A DNA stretch of 64,000 nt from positions 1 to 64,000 of the forward strand of contig CAJYGB010000032.1 of NCBI GenBank assembly GCA_913774355.1, given 5' to 3'. The position numbers and the translations under genes were made by a program. The DNA is from an uncultured Chryseobacterium sp. (lineage in GTDB: Bacteria > Bacteroidota > Bacteroidia > Flavobacteriales > Weeksellaceae). Shown in pieces: positions 45,401 to 53,587 of the stretch (positions within the stretch are counted from its first letter, which is position 1; every line of letters starts with the position of its first letter). The notes below the pieces were generated by a model. The model searched no databases. It was not told the origin of the DNA and saw only the letters and a program-made list of their open reading frames with translations.

Positions 45401-46129
45401 TTTGCGAAAGAAGGTGCTGTGACCAGCAGTTTACCGTTGATCAACATCAATCACCAATTGCTGGAAGAAAGCATTGATGCCTGGGTAAAAGAGATCGCTT
45501 CTTCCCAGATTTTAGCTTTTTCAGGAGGATTCTCTGCCGGTGACGAGCCGGACGGTTCTGCCAAATTCATCGTAAACGTTCTGAAAAACGAAAAGATGAG
45601 AAACGCAGTTCATGAATTATTAGACCGGGATGGGATGATCATCGGGATCTGCAACGGATTCCAGGCACTCATCAAATCAGGATTATTACCATACGGAAGA
45701 ATTAAGGATCTGGATGAAAATTCCGCAACCTTAGCCCATAATGCCATCAGAAGGCATATTTCCCAGATGGTGAACGTAAAAGTAGTTAACGATGAATCTC
45801 CTTGGTTAAAAGGAATGAAGGATCAGGTATTCACCATTCCTATTTCCCACGGAGAAGGTCGTTTCATGGCCTCGGAAGCTGAAATCCGGAAGCTGTATGA
45901 AAACGGGCAGATTGCCACGCAATACCTGGATCTGGAAGGAAACATTGCCCACGGAATGCCGTTCAACCCAAACAATTCATTATTCGGAATCGAGGGAATT
46001 ACCAGCAACTGCGGTAAAATCTTCGGAAGAATGGGGCACCCGGAACGTTTCGCCGAAGGATTGATGAAAAACATCCCAACTGCGAATTACCACAACATCT
46101 TCAAAAATGGAGTGGAATACTTCAAGTAG
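42434..46129 (+). CDS. purL: Phosphoribosylformylglycinamidine synthase
   Basis: 1231 residues, the single-chain large form. Order: N-terminal PurS-like domain; linker; synthetase domain with DTYWSDHCRHTTF and KNETHNHPTEIEPFGGASTC; a second half with GLAAIGGKDSMSGT; C-terminal glutaminase with Cys in GICNGFQALIKSG and His/Glu in PISHGEGRF and GRMGHPER. It converts FGAR, ATP and glutamine to FGAM in purine synthesis. A strong terminator follows. Confidence 0.97.
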   Translation: MSQNKRIFVEKRGIFDVESPKIFDEVKAVVPAVQKVKVYNVYDIFGLNDGEFEKTVNSTFVDPVTDILHEENPAEGISFAMEFLPGQYDQRADSAQQCIALLTENEKSKVRSGKLIEFEGVSEPDLAKIKDLLINKVESQEKDLSILDIPAEEAPSKVIIHENFISFDDAQLESFYNSHGFALGLDDLKFIQEYFKSEQRNPTETELKVLDTYWSDHCRHTTFETELSNIEFEGQFRHTLETIFNDYIEKRKFLGRELKPISLMDLATVCARYFHKTGNLENLVVSDEINACTIQIEAEYDGKKEPWYLLFKNETHNHPTEIEPFGGASTCLGGAIRDPLSGRSFVFQAMRLTGAADVLEPVDQTLPGKLPQKTITKQAANGYSSYGNQIGLATTMVSEIYDEGYKAKRMEVGFVTGAVPVDWVRREKPEAGDSVIILGGATGRDGVGGASGSSKEQDETSIHTMSSEVQKGNAVEERKIQRLFRNPEVTRLIKKSNDFGAGGVSVAIGEIADSLEVNLDVLPLKYEGLNGTELAISESQERMAVVVDPKDKEQFITFCEAENIVAVEVAKVTDSGRMQMFWKGDKIVDLSRAFLDTNGCSKSQEVKITHLNEVKEETPVFSEENFLKMLSDKNVASQKGLLEMFDSSIGATTVAMPLGGKYQQTLMEGSVQTLPIIGAKNIETVSLASWGFDAEISKQNSLLGASYSVVESVAKIVAMGGDYKNIRLSFQEYFEKLGQNPEKWGKPLASLLGAYDAQMNLGLAAIGGKDSMSGTYQDLNVPPTLISFACANGEKKNIISPEFKKAGNKIYFFNHTAQESGLPDYNALKAVFELIFENIKARKIVSVKTVKEGGVAIALAKMSFGNRLGAEIKVDEAVLLSKNIGSLIIESSEELSSTALQLIGKVVEEQVLNINNSKFRISDLESAYTGTFEKLFPTVEKEKLTVELDEKLNSVNPRNIIIKKHGIAQPKVFAPVFPGTNCEYDTLNAFAKEGAVTSSLPLININHQLLEESIDAWVKEIASSQILAFSGGFSAGDEPDGSAKFIVNVLKNEKMRNAVHELLDRDGMIIGICNGFQALIKSGLLPYGRIKDLDENSATLAHNAIRRHISQMVNVKVVNDESPWLKGMKDQVFTIPISHGEGRFMASEAEIRKLYENGQIATQYLDLEGNIAHGMPFNPNNSLFGIEGITSNCGKIFGRMGHPERFAEGLMKNIPTANYHNIFKNGVEYFK

Positions 46130-46148
46130 ATAATTAAATAAAATAATG

Positions 46149-46185
46149 TAAAATGCCTTTGTTCTTCAACAGAGGCATTTTTCTT
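46149..46185 (+). terminator. Terminator of purL
   Basis: AATGCCTTTGTT and AACAGAGGCATT pair over 12 positions (one T-G) around CTTC, followed by TTTCTTTG. Confidence 0.88.
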
Positions 46186-46212
46186 TGCTTCTACCTTAAA
46201 ATTTTTCCCCGT

Positions 46213-46230
46213 ATTACGGAAAACCGTAAT
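46213..46230. promoter_or_regulatory. Palindrome upstream of the GTPase module (possible operator)
   Basis: ATTACGG and CCGTAAT are perfect inverted arms around AAAA. A half-related GAAAACCGCAAT follows at 46240-46251. It is 68 bases before the first gene of the three-gene module. No -7 box was found here. Confidence 0.35.
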
Positions 46231-46297
46231 CAAAATGCTGAAAACCGCAATACCTTGCCGTCCTAAATAAGAACCTAAAACAATACAACTTTTAACT

Positions 46298-47332
46298 ATG
46301 AATACAAAAATTACGGTAACCGACCTGTTTCTCGGCATTTTAGCGGTTATGCTCATTGGCGTCAGTTTTTATCAGACCTGGATGGGTTTACAGCAGATCT
46401 TCGGAGGAAGTTCTTTCATTGTTGCTCTTGTGCTTTCCCTGATCCTTCTTTTTCTTCTCTGGCAGATCAGGCGTGCTAAAACTACAGGAGGATCTGCATC
46501 ATCTCTCGGTTGGATCTATTTCTTCTTTGCCATCTTCTGCTTCGTAGCCAATTTTAATGCCCTGTACACCCGGTTTATGAAAACCGATATTTACACCACC
46601 GAACTGAGGGACGTCAACGAAAAATTCACCAGGCTGGAAACCGATGTCGAATCCAAGCTAAACTATTCGGTACCGGATGCCAAAATACGGCAGGCCATCC
46701 GAAGCGAACTGAACCTGTTGAAAATTCAGATCAATGATCCCAAAAATGTCGGGATCGGCCCGGAAGCAAGACAGATCCTTGCAAGAATTGAAAAAATGAT
46801 CGGCAAGAAGGTAACTCCGCTTACACCGACCAGCGAAACTCCGGAAGGATACGCCGACCTGGCAGACCGGATGGAAGAACAGATTGTTCAGATGGTATAT
46901 AACCTGACTCCTGAAGAGAAAAATCTGATGAGCGACATCAATGACGCTTCTTTACGATGGAACAAAGAGATCCAGAATTTGTTACAATCGCCGCCTGATG
47001 CAATAAATATAATGGCGCAGGGGCAGATCGACAAATCTCTGACAGAATATAACCGATTAGGAAGTCGGGCAGAATCTATTCTCGGAAGAGACAAGCTGAA
47101 GTTTGAACCCACACATTCGGAAACCCAGGAAGTTGGGAAAATCGGTTACGCTTTCAGTCATGCCATTAAAAATTTCGGAATGTTTCAGCTGGTGGTTTTG
47201 GCAGGATGTATTTTACTGGATTTTGGAATTATGCTCATCATCCTTTTGATGCCGACCGAGAACAACCGGAATACAGGCCGGAGCAATGAAAGTATTTTTA
47301 ACAGCAAGCGCAGCGGAAAAACAATAATCTAA
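46298..47332 (+). CDS. Four-helix membrane protein, first gene of the GTPase module
   Basis: 344 residues. Membrane helices lie at about 8-28, 38-56 and 69-88; a soluble, helical, probably coiled-coil region spans 90-285; a fourth helix lies near 295-318, followed by a short basic tail. The region 90-285 is acidic and helical (EKFTRLETDVESKL, RQILARIEKMIGKK). No known family was recognised. It is 13 bases upstream of the GTPase gene, so the two are expected to be co-transcribed and to work together at the inner membrane. Confidence 0.75.
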   Translation: MNTKITVTDLFLGILAVMLIGVSFYQTWMGLQQIFGGSSFIVALVLSLILLFLLWQIRRAKTTGGSASSLGWIYFFFAIFCFVANFNALYTRFMKTDIYTTELRDVNEKFTRLETDVESKLNYSVPDAKIRQAIRSELNLLKIQINDPKNVGIGPEARQILARIEKMIGKKVTPLTPTSETPEGYADLADRMEEQIVQMVYNLTPEEKNLMSDINDASLRWNKEIQNLLQSPPDAINIMAQGQIDKSLTEYNRLGSRAESILGRDKLKFEPTHSETQEVGKIGYAFSHAIKNFGMFQLVVLAGCILLDFGIMLIILLMPTENNRNTGRSNESIFNSKRSGKTII

Positions 47333-47345
47333 TAAACAGCAGAAT

Positions 47346-48308
47346 ATGGATTGGAATAATGAACCTTTGAAACCGTTGTCTTTCAATACAGCCACTGAAG
47401 ACCTTAAGCCCCTCATTCTGGATGATGACGATGCATTAAAGCCTCTTTCATTAGATGATAAAAAAGAGGTCATCGATGATAATTTTGTACCCATTGCAAA
47501 AGGAAGTGTGTCGGAAATTAAAAACAAAGACAGCAATTTTGTGTTTTTTTTCGGAACGGCATCTTCAGGGAAATCGGTGATCCTGGCAACCATGCTTTAC
47601 TACCTGCGGTCAACAGCAGGGGTTATAAGGCCGAAAATAGGTACGCCCAATACGGCGGAAGCGGAAAGTTTACTGTATGATTTTTTCGATAATATAAGCA
47701 AAGGTATTTTACCGGCGGGAACCGTCAAGGATCAGGTGACAAGACTGGACCTGGTTTTTGAGCCCAACAATAAATCAAAAAAAGTAACCCCCGTTAATCT
47801 TACGTTTTTAGAAACTTCGGGAGAAAATCATAACGAAATCAGGCGGGGAGGAAATTATCACAGCAGTATAGAAACCTATCTTTCAGCCAACCTGCCGCTT
47901 ACTTTCATTCTTGTAACCAGCTACGAAAATGCGCATAAAGATGATATTCTGATCAATACTTTTTTGAATAAACTTGAAAAATATGAGAAGAGATTAAGAT
48001 CCGTAAACATCATCCTGGTGATTTCGAAATGGGATAAATCCGGCAGGGCAGAGGTGGAGGATTCTGCGCAGCTGGATGATTTTATCAGGGAAAGACTTCC
48101 GATGACTTCGACAGCAATGGATACGTACAGCCTGGCCAAAACTTTTTATACCGTAGGTGAGCTGAATGAAGATACCAACCGGGTAACCTTACTGAATCTG
48201 GACAGAGCCCAGAGACTGTCGGAGTGGCTCTATGAAAGCATAACAGGTTATCCGCTTTCTTATGAAGGAACTTTCTGGGAACGTATAAAATTTAGTTTTA
48301 CCCATTGA
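47346..48308 (+). CDS. P-loop GTPase-like protein with repeated LKPL tail
   Basis: 320 residues. Walker A is GTASSGKS (residues 70-77). The Walker B/switch region is NLTFLETSGEN (151-161), with Glu where many GTPases have Asp. The base-recognition motif appears as ISKWDK (about 226-231), a variant of NKxD. The first 45 residues are acidic and disordered-looking and contain LKPL three times (near 8, 20 and 31). I think it belongs with the GTPases of bacterial conflict or signalling modules, but this is from memory of the motifs only. The stop overlaps the next start as TGATG. Confidence 0.75.
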   Translation: MDWNNEPLKPLSFNTATEDLKPLILDDDDALKPLSLDDKKEVIDDNFVPIAKGSVSEIKNKDSNFVFFFGTASSGKSVILATMLYYLRSTAGVIRPKIGTPNTAEAESLLYDFFDNISKGILPAGTVKDQVTRLDLVFEPNNKSKKVTPVNLTFLETSGENHNEIRRGGNYHSSIETYLSANLPLTFILVTSYENAHKDDILINTFLNKLEKYEKRLRSVNIILVISKWDKSGRAEVEDSAQLDDFIRERLPMTSTAMDTYSLAKTFYTVGELNEDTNRVTLLNLDRAQRLSEWLYESITGYPLSYEGTFWERIKFSFTH

Positions 48309-49849
48309 TGAGCAGTGTTAATCTAATCGCCTTCGGAACGTTCGGGAATCCCAATGGATTTACCCAGACTTTTTTTGCAGGAAATCCGGTTTCCGTGAAA
48401 ACATTTGACATCAGAGGTCCCATCCTCGTCTATCCGGAAAGTACGTTATATTCGATCAGGAAAGAATATAAAGACGGGGCTTTCATGGTCTCGTATGCCG
48501 TATATACTTATGCAAAGGAACCGACTTCAGCCAGGGAAGGGTCTTTTATAGGATCTGCTATCCTGTTTATCGATGAAATTGCAGAAGAGAACATTACCAT
48601 CCGGTGCCTGAACGAATTTCATAAAAACCTGATTGGTAAAAATGTTGAGAAAGATACACTTTCCGTCAATCATTCGGATCTTTTTTCCGTGAGTAAACTC
48701 ACCGACTTTGATAAAATTAAATTTAACCTGAAGAAAATAAATGCACTGGATTCCGCCGAAATGACTGGCAAACAGTTAATGGTCTACTGCGAAACCAATC
48801 CTTCCGTATTGCAGACCATGTTCATAAAATCTCTCGATTTGCTGAACGTTTACGATACGATTTATTTCACGGCAAGCCAGGATATTGTAAAATTCGTTCA
48901 TCAGAAAAGTATTTTCCGGTTTGTAGAGAAAGACGGGTTTGAAAATGAGATTCAGAAGCTGGCTGAAGAGAGAAAACGGAAAATTCAGGAGATCATTGCC
49001 GATTTTGAAAGAGAAAAATCAAGGCTGGAAGATGCCAAAAAACAGACTTACGAGGATTGTAAGTCTAAAATAGAGAAAAATAAAGAGCTGCATGCGGTAA
49101 ACGCTGGGAAAATAGCGGAGTCCGAAAAAAATCTGGCCAGGATCAATGATGTTTACCAGACATTTTCCGGGAAAATCGATGAACATTTAACCCGATTAAA
49201 GACAGCCGATGCTTCAGCTTTAAATGGCATCAGGCAATCATACAGGGAAAACAAAAACATCTTCACTGAAAATATCAGAGATTTAAAAATACCCGATCTG
49301 GGAATAATTTCCGAAATGAGACCGGCCCACAGGCCCGAACCTTTTAAACAGTCCGGAAATCATATTTATAGCCATTCCCGGGAAAGAGAAGATAGTTCGG
49401 ATCGGCCAAATATCTACAGGATAGCAACCGTAGTGCTCTCCGTTTTGCTGGCGGCGGCCATCTCAGGCTTCGTCTGGTTTTACCTGGAGACGGAGGAAAA
49501 AAAGGTCCCGGACAACAATATGATGCAGGTCAACAGTACACTAAAACCTGAACCAGCAGTAGAAAAACCGGTGAAAGATACAATTCCATTACTCCGACCG
49601 GAACCCAATGCAGAGGTTGATCTTCAGATTAAAAACGAAATGAACCAAAAATTAACTCCAAATCTGAAAATTGACAGTGTAACCCGATTTGTTTTTAAAG
49701 CCAATCCCAAAAGTATACAGGAATATTATAAAGATCAGAAAGCCAATTACTCCAAGTTGCTTTTTCAAAAAAATAAATTGAGCTTTAAGATTGAAAATGA
49801 CGATACAATCTATATCGGCAATTTGCAGTCTATACCCATTTTTAAATAA
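48308..49849 (+). CDS. Coiled-coil membrane protein, third gene of the GTPase module
   Basis: 513 residues from the ATG at 48308, which overlaps the GTPase stop by one base. The first 200 residues form an alpha/beta domain with GTFGNPNGFTQTFFAGNP at the start and SIRKEYKDGAFMVSYAVY. A charged coiled coil spans about 215-290. One membrane helix (VVLSVLLAAAISGFVWFY) is near 373-390, then an extra-cytoplasmic tail. So the N-terminal domain likely contacts the GTPase inside the cell and the C-terminus faces the periplasm. It weakly recalls N-terminal domains of GTPase-associated proteins; not a firm assignment. Confidence 0.7.
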   Translation: MSSVNLIAFGTFGNPNGFTQTFFAGNPVSVKTFDIRGPILVYPESTLYSIRKEYKDGAFMVSYAVYTYAKEPTSAREGSFIGSAILFIDEIAEENITIRCLNEFHKNLIGKNVEKDTLSVNHSDLFSVSKLTDFDKIKFNLKKINALDSAEMTGKQLMVYCETNPSVLQTMFIKSLDLLNVYDTIYFTASQDIVKFVHQKSIFRFVEKDGFENEIQKLAEERKRKIQEIIADFEREKSRLEDAKKQTYEDCKSKIEKNKELHAVNAGKIAESEKNLARINDVYQTFSGKIDEHLTRLKTADASALNGIRQSYRENKNIFTENIRDLKIPDLGIISEMRPAHRPEPFKQSGNHIYSHSREREDSSDRPNIYRIATVVLSVLLAAAISGFVWFYLETEEKKVPDNNMMQVNSTLKPEPAVEKPVKDTIPLLRPEPNAEVDLQIKNEMNQKLTPNLKIDSVTRFVFKANPKSIQEYYKDQKANYSKLLFQKNKLSFKIENDDTIYIGNLQSIPIFK

Positions 49850-49907
49850 TGTGAATTTGTTGCTATTCAACTTATTTTTAGTATTTTAAATTCTTATGAA
49901 TACATTC

Positions 49908-49996
49908 AGCTCTGAAAGGGCTGTATCAATGAGCCCCGGGCATTGTCCGGGGCTCATTGATTAACGGAAAGTCTCAAGCCCTTAAAGGGTGTAATC
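49908..49996. repeat. Composite palindromic intergenic element
   Basis: Three nested or adjacent palindromes: AGCTCT-GAA-AGGGCT (49908-49922), a 14-pair perfect stem 49926-49939 with 49947-49960 around GCATTGT, and AGCCCTTAAAGGGTG (about 49977-49991). There is no T tract, so it is not a normal terminator. It lies between the GTPase module and the barstar-like gene. Confidence 0.7.
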
Positions 49997-50146
49997 GTTA
50001 AGTAGGTTTTGTCCGGATAAGCCTGCGGTATTACATTCCTGTCTGTAAACAAGTCTAGCCTGTTAATCTGGTCTTTTTTCGGAGTTCACATTGAACAGGA
50101 GAATTTATTTTTTGTAATTTTATTCGATATAGTTGAGTTGTCACAA

Positions 50147-50554
50147 ATGAAATTACCGCTTTCAAAAATAAAAATGAAGAAAGAAAACATACCGAAAACG
50201 GCCGTCATCAATGGCCGTCATTTTTCTGATCTGGCAGGTTTATATGAGGAAATCTCAGAAATTTTCATGAAAGATGAAGGCTGGAAAGTTGGAACACTGG
50301 ATGGTTTTAATGATATTTTATATGGATTTCAGGGTGAAATTATTTGGAAAAATGCTCAGAAATCAAGGGAAGATCTGGGAGTGAACGCAACCAAAGAATT
50401 TTACGAAAATAAGATCAGTCAGGGAAAACCGTTCAACCTTGCATTGATGAAGGAAAAACTTGATGAACTGATGGCCGGAAAAGGGCAGACCTTATTTGAA
50501 ATTTTAATCGAAATTATCGGATCGCACAAAAATATTACTTTACTTTTGGACTGA
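50147..50554 (+). CDS. Barstar-like ribonuclease-inhibitor family protein
   Basis: About 135 residues from the ATG at 50147; an internal ATG at 50174 (KKENIPKTAVING) would also keep the domain. The barstar pattern is AVINGRHFSDLAGLYEEISE, GWKVGTLDGFNDILYGFQG and the C-terminal TLFEILIEIIGSHKNITLLLD. Barstar binds and blocks barnase-type ribonucleases. No barnase-like toxin is encoded beside it, so it is an orphan immunity or regulatory protein. It is 17 bases from the SGNH gene. Confidence 0.8.
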   Translation: MKLPLSKIKMKKENIPKTAVINGRHFSDLAGLYEEISEIFMKDEGWKVGTLDGFNDILYGFQGEIIWKNAQKSREDLGVNATKEFYENKISQGKPFNLALMKEKLDELMAGKGQTLFEILIEIIGSHKNITLLLD

Positions 50555-50571
50555 TTTTAAATAGAAGACAG

Positions 50572-51189
50572 ATGAAGTACGGACTGTTTTTCGGAGACAG
50601 CATTACGTATGGGGAATATGACGGCGTATTCGGAGGCTGGGTGGATATTCTGAAAAGATATGCGCTGCAAAAATACAATGAAGGAAGCAAAGAGCTGATT
50701 CTCTACAACCTGGGCATTGGAGGTGAAACCACCGAAGGTTTGGTAAAGAGGATCTCTCATGAAATGGAAGCCCGGAATTCTGCAGAAGGAAATATCGTGT
50801 TTATCGGCTACGGAGCGAACGACATGGCTGTAAAAAACGGTACACAAACGGTAGAGCCGGAACGGTTCAAAGCCAATATTATAACAGCTGTTCAAAAAGC
50901 AAAATCTTATGCTGAAGCTATTTACCTGATCAGCATTCTGCCTGTTTCTGCAAACATCGACGGCATTGCGGTAGCTTCCGGAAAAAGGAGAAGCACAGCG
51001 CAAATCCTACGATACAACCGGATTCTTCAGGAAATTGCCGGTGAATACAATTTGAATTACCTCGATTTCTATTCCGGATTTGTAGCGGACAAAGAACTTC
51101 TGCTTTCCCGGGACGGCGTGCATCCCAATGAAAAAGGATATGGAATCATGGCAGAAATGGCCATTCCGATTATTGAAAAATACCTATGA
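50572..51189 (+). CDS. SGNH/GDSL hydrolase
   Basis: 205 residues with no signal peptide, so cytoplasmic. The blocks are FFGDSITYGEYDGVFGGW (catalytic Ser), LGIGGETTEGL (Gly), GYGANDMAV (Asn) and DGVHPNEKGYGIMAE (Asp and His). Members are esterases or acyl hydrolases such as lysophospholipases and acetyl esterases. Substrate is unknown. Confidence 0.88.
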   Translation: MKYGLFFGDSITYGEYDGVFGGWVDILKRYALQKYNEGSKELILYNLGIGGETTEGLVKRISHEMEARNSAEGNIVFIGYGANDMAVKNGTQTVEPERFKANIITAVQKAKSYAEAIYLISILPVSANIDGIAVASGKRRSTAQILRYNRILQEIAGEYNLNYLDFYSGFVADKELLLSRDGVHPNEKGYGIMAEMAIPIIEKYL

Positions 51190-51270
51190 AACGACCCTGT
51201 TTCAGAAGGAATTAACAAAAATAATTCAGGGAATATGTAATGAAATTATTGAAACGGGCTTTACCAAAAT

Positions 51271-51627
51271 CTAAATAAACAGGTATTTCCAATACACCAG
51301 AACGCCCGTAACAACGGAAATGAAAGCCATCAGCAAAACTGCTCCCGCAGTAATGTCTTTGATCAAACCGATTCTTACATCAAACTCCGGCTGAATAATA
51401 TCGCAGATCTTCTCAATAGCCGTATTGAAAATCTCCGCAGCAAATACGCCGGAAGAAACCATTAAAATCAATACGGAATCTAAGATGGAAAGGTTGAGAT
51501 AGAAAATTAAAAACAGGTTGACTGCAAAAGCGGCAAGCTCCAGCTGAAAATTCCTTTCGCTTTTCACCATCATGAAAATCCCGCGGAAAGCATTCAGGAA
51601 ACTTTTATGGAAGGGTGGTTTGCGCAT
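51271..51627 (-). CDS. dgkA: Diacylglycerol/undecaprenol kinase, DgkA type
   Basis: 118 residues with an N-terminal amphipathic stretch and three membrane helices (about 30-50, 53-72, 92-115). The family motifs are AFRGIFMMVKSERNFQLELAAF, EIFNTAIEKICDII and IKDITAGAVLLMA. It recycles diacylglycerol or undecaprenol for membrane lipids and cell-wall carriers. Divergently placed from the secreted protein gene at 51713. Confidence 0.9.
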   Translation of the reverse strand: MRKPPFHKSFLNAFRGIFMMVKSERNFQLELAAFAVNLFLIFYLNLSILDSVLILMVSSGVFAAEIFNTAIEKICDIIQPEFDVRIGLIKDITAGAVLLMAFISVVTGVLVYWKYLFI

Positions 51628-51685
51628 AATAAAAGATTATCTGCAAATATAAAACAAGTATTTCGTGATTATGAGGTTTATCTGT

Positions 51686-51693
51686 TATCTTTG
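51686..51693 (+). promoter_or_regulatory. -7 box upstream of the secreted protein at 51713
   Basis: TATCTTTG fits TAnnTTTG and lies 19 bases before the ATG. No TTTG -33 element is clear. Confidence 0.35.
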
Positions 51694-51712
51694 GAATGGA
51701 TAATTTAAATCA

Positions 51713-52312
51713 ATGAAAAAAAATCTGTCAGCCTTACTCCTGATTCTGCTCTTTGCTACGGGATTTTCGCAGGATTACAAAGCTGGAATTGCCATATCGG
51801 CCTGTGAGTGTTTTAAGAAATTAAAAGCGGAAAATACGGATCCCGAAATACTTGAGACAAAATTGGGGTTCTGCATTATCAATGCTGCAGAACCGTATGC
51901 AAAGCAACTCAAAAAAGAGTACAACCTCGATATCCTGCGTGATGAATCTTCAGAAACGGGGAAACTGGTTGCGACCTGGATTCTGAAAGAATGTCCGGAT
52001 CTTTTTCTGGAAATGGTCGATCACGAAGAAAAAAACGGCGCAAAGGACCGGTCCTCTGAAATGTCGGTTAGCGGAACGGTTTCCCGAATCGAGAAAGATG
52101 AGTTTATCGTATTTCATATCGTAGCGTCAGACGGTAATCTTACTAAACTGTACTGGATAACCTCCATACAGTCCGGTCTGGACCTTCCTAAAGAATATGC
52201 GTCGCTGTTGCAGAAAAAAGTAACTTTTCGGTATTACAGGAATGAGATATTTGATGCTGCAACAAATAACTACAGAAACCTGAATATAATTTCAGCTTTG
52301 AAAATGGATTAA
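51713..52312 (+). CDS. Secreted protein of unknown function
   Basis: 199 residues, signal peptide ending in GFSQ. The first half is helical with cysteines (AISACECFKKLKAEN, KLGFCIINAAEPYAKQL, KECPDLFLEM); the second half is beta-rich (SVSGTVSRIEKDEFIVFHIV). No family was recognised. Its neighbour downstream, dnaN, has a separate -7 box. Confidence 0.65.
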   Translation: MKKNLSALLLILLFATGFSQDYKAGIAISACECFKKLKAENTDPEILETKLGFCIINAAEPYAKQLKKEYNLDILRDESSETGKLVATWILKECPDLFLEMVDHEEKNGAKDRSSEMSVSGTVSRIEKDEFIVFHIVASDGNLTKLYWITSIQSGLDLPKEYASLLQKKVTFRYYRNEIFDAATNNYRNLNIISALKMD

Positions 52313-52367
52313 CGGTCTTTGTGAAAAACTCCTTTGATTATTTCTTCTTAATCTGTTTTCTATTTAT

Positions 52368-52375
52368 TATATTTG
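52368..52375 (+). promoter_or_regulatory. -7 box of dnaN
   Basis: TATATTTG matches TAnnTTTG and lies 21 bases before the dnaN ATG. Confidence 0.4.
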
Positions 52376-52396
52376 TAAAAACTTATTTTTAAATCT

Positions 52397-53527
52397 ATGA
52401 AATTTATTATTTCAAGTGGAGAACTGCAGAAGGCTTTGCAAACTGTAAGTGGCGTAATATCAAGCTCTCAGTCGAGACCGATTTTAGAAAACTATCTTTT
52501 TGAATTAGACGGAACCCAGGTTACCATTACGGCATCAGACGGCGAAACAACGCTGATAACTTCTCTTGAGGGGAAGTCTGATGATACGGGTAAATTTGCC
52601 GTACCTGCAAAGATTTTTCAGGATTTTATCAAGACTTACGGGGAACAGCCTCTTACGCTGGTGGTAAAGGACAATGCAGAAGGAACGGGAAGTCAGCTTG
52701 AGATTTTAGATGAAAAAGACAACTTCGCGGTAGCACTGGACAATGCGGACGATTATCCGGAACTGCCTGAATTCGATGCAGCACAAAGCGTAACTATGCC
52801 TGCAGGAGTTCTGTCTGAAGCGTTAACAAATACGCTTTTCGCAACCAGCAACGATTCCCTGCGTCCTGTGATGACGGGAGTACTGTTTCAGTTCGGAGAA
52901 AACGAAACCAATTTCGTGTCTACGGATTCTCACAGGCTTGTGGTATACAAAAGAACGGATCTGATGAATGCCGAACCGATGGAATTTATCATGCCGAAAA
53001 AGCCGCTGAACATCTTTAAAAATATACTGGCAAGTTCCAACGAAGACGTTACCATCGAATTCAATGAGAACATGGCTAAATTTACTTTCGGAAAACATGT
53101 ATGGATCTGCCGCCTGATCGACGGAAAATATCCTAATTATACGGCGGTCATTCCAAAGGAAAACCCGAATGTGCTTACGATCAACAGAAACCTTCTGTTA
53201 GGAGCCATCAAAAGGGCATCGATTATGTCGAACAAATCTACCAATCAGGTACGGTTTAAGCTGTCTGCAAACATTCTTCACCTTCATGCAGAAGATACGG
53301 AATATGCAAACAAAGCGGATATGCAGATTCCTTGCGATTACAACGGGGAAGACATCAATATCGGATTCAGTTCCAGGTTTTTAACAGAAATGTTAACGAT
53401 TTTAGGATCCGATGATATTACCATGAAAATGTCACAGCCGAACAGGCCGGGAATTATCGAACCTCTTGATGGTCTTGAAGACAACGAAAGCATTCTAATG
53501 CTGTCTATGCCGGTAATCGGATTATAA
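52397..53527 (+). CDS. dnaN: DNA polymerase III beta subunit (sliding clamp)
   Basis: 376 residues, the length expected for this clamp. The three repeats of the fold are visible; recognisable segments are SSSQSRPILENYLFELDG, DNADDYPELPEF, FATSNDSLRPVMTGVLFQF, STDSHRLVVYKR and ICRLIDGKYPNYTAVIP, with the C-terminal PxSMPVIGL-like strand (SMPVIGL). The ring holds the polymerase on DNA. It is far from dnaA and recF, as is common in this group. Confidence 0.97.
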   Translation: MKFIISSGELQKALQTVSGVISSSQSRPILENYLFELDGTQVTITASDGETTLITSLEGKSDDTGKFAVPAKIFQDFIKTYGEQPLTLVVKDNAEGTGSQLEILDEKDNFAVALDNADDYPELPEFDAAQSVTMPAGVLSEALTNTLFATSNDSLRPVMTGVLFQFGENETNFVSTDSHRLVVYKRTDLMNAEPMEFIMPKKPLNIFKNILASSNEDVTIEFNENMAKFTFGKHVWICRLIDGKYPNYTAVIPKENPNVLTINRNLLLGAIKRASIMSNKSTNQVRFKLSANILHLHAEDTEYANKADMQIPCDYNGEDINIGFSSRFLTEMLTILGSDDITMKMSQPNRPGIIEPLDGLEDNESILMLSMPVIGL

Positions 53528-53549
53528 CAGTATTTGCTTACTATACAAG

Positions 53550-53587
53550 AAAGAGGTTTTGATTTTTCAGAACCTCTTTTTTCTTGA
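53550..53587 (+). terminator. Terminator of dnaN
   Basis: AAAGAGGTT and AACCTCTTT pair over nine positions, followed by TTTCTTG. It lies 25 bases after the dnaN stop. Confidence 0.85.

Noticed and set aside
49926..49960. GC-rich 14-pair stem as terminator of the GTPase module
   Set aside because: No T run on either side; classed as a repeat-type element.
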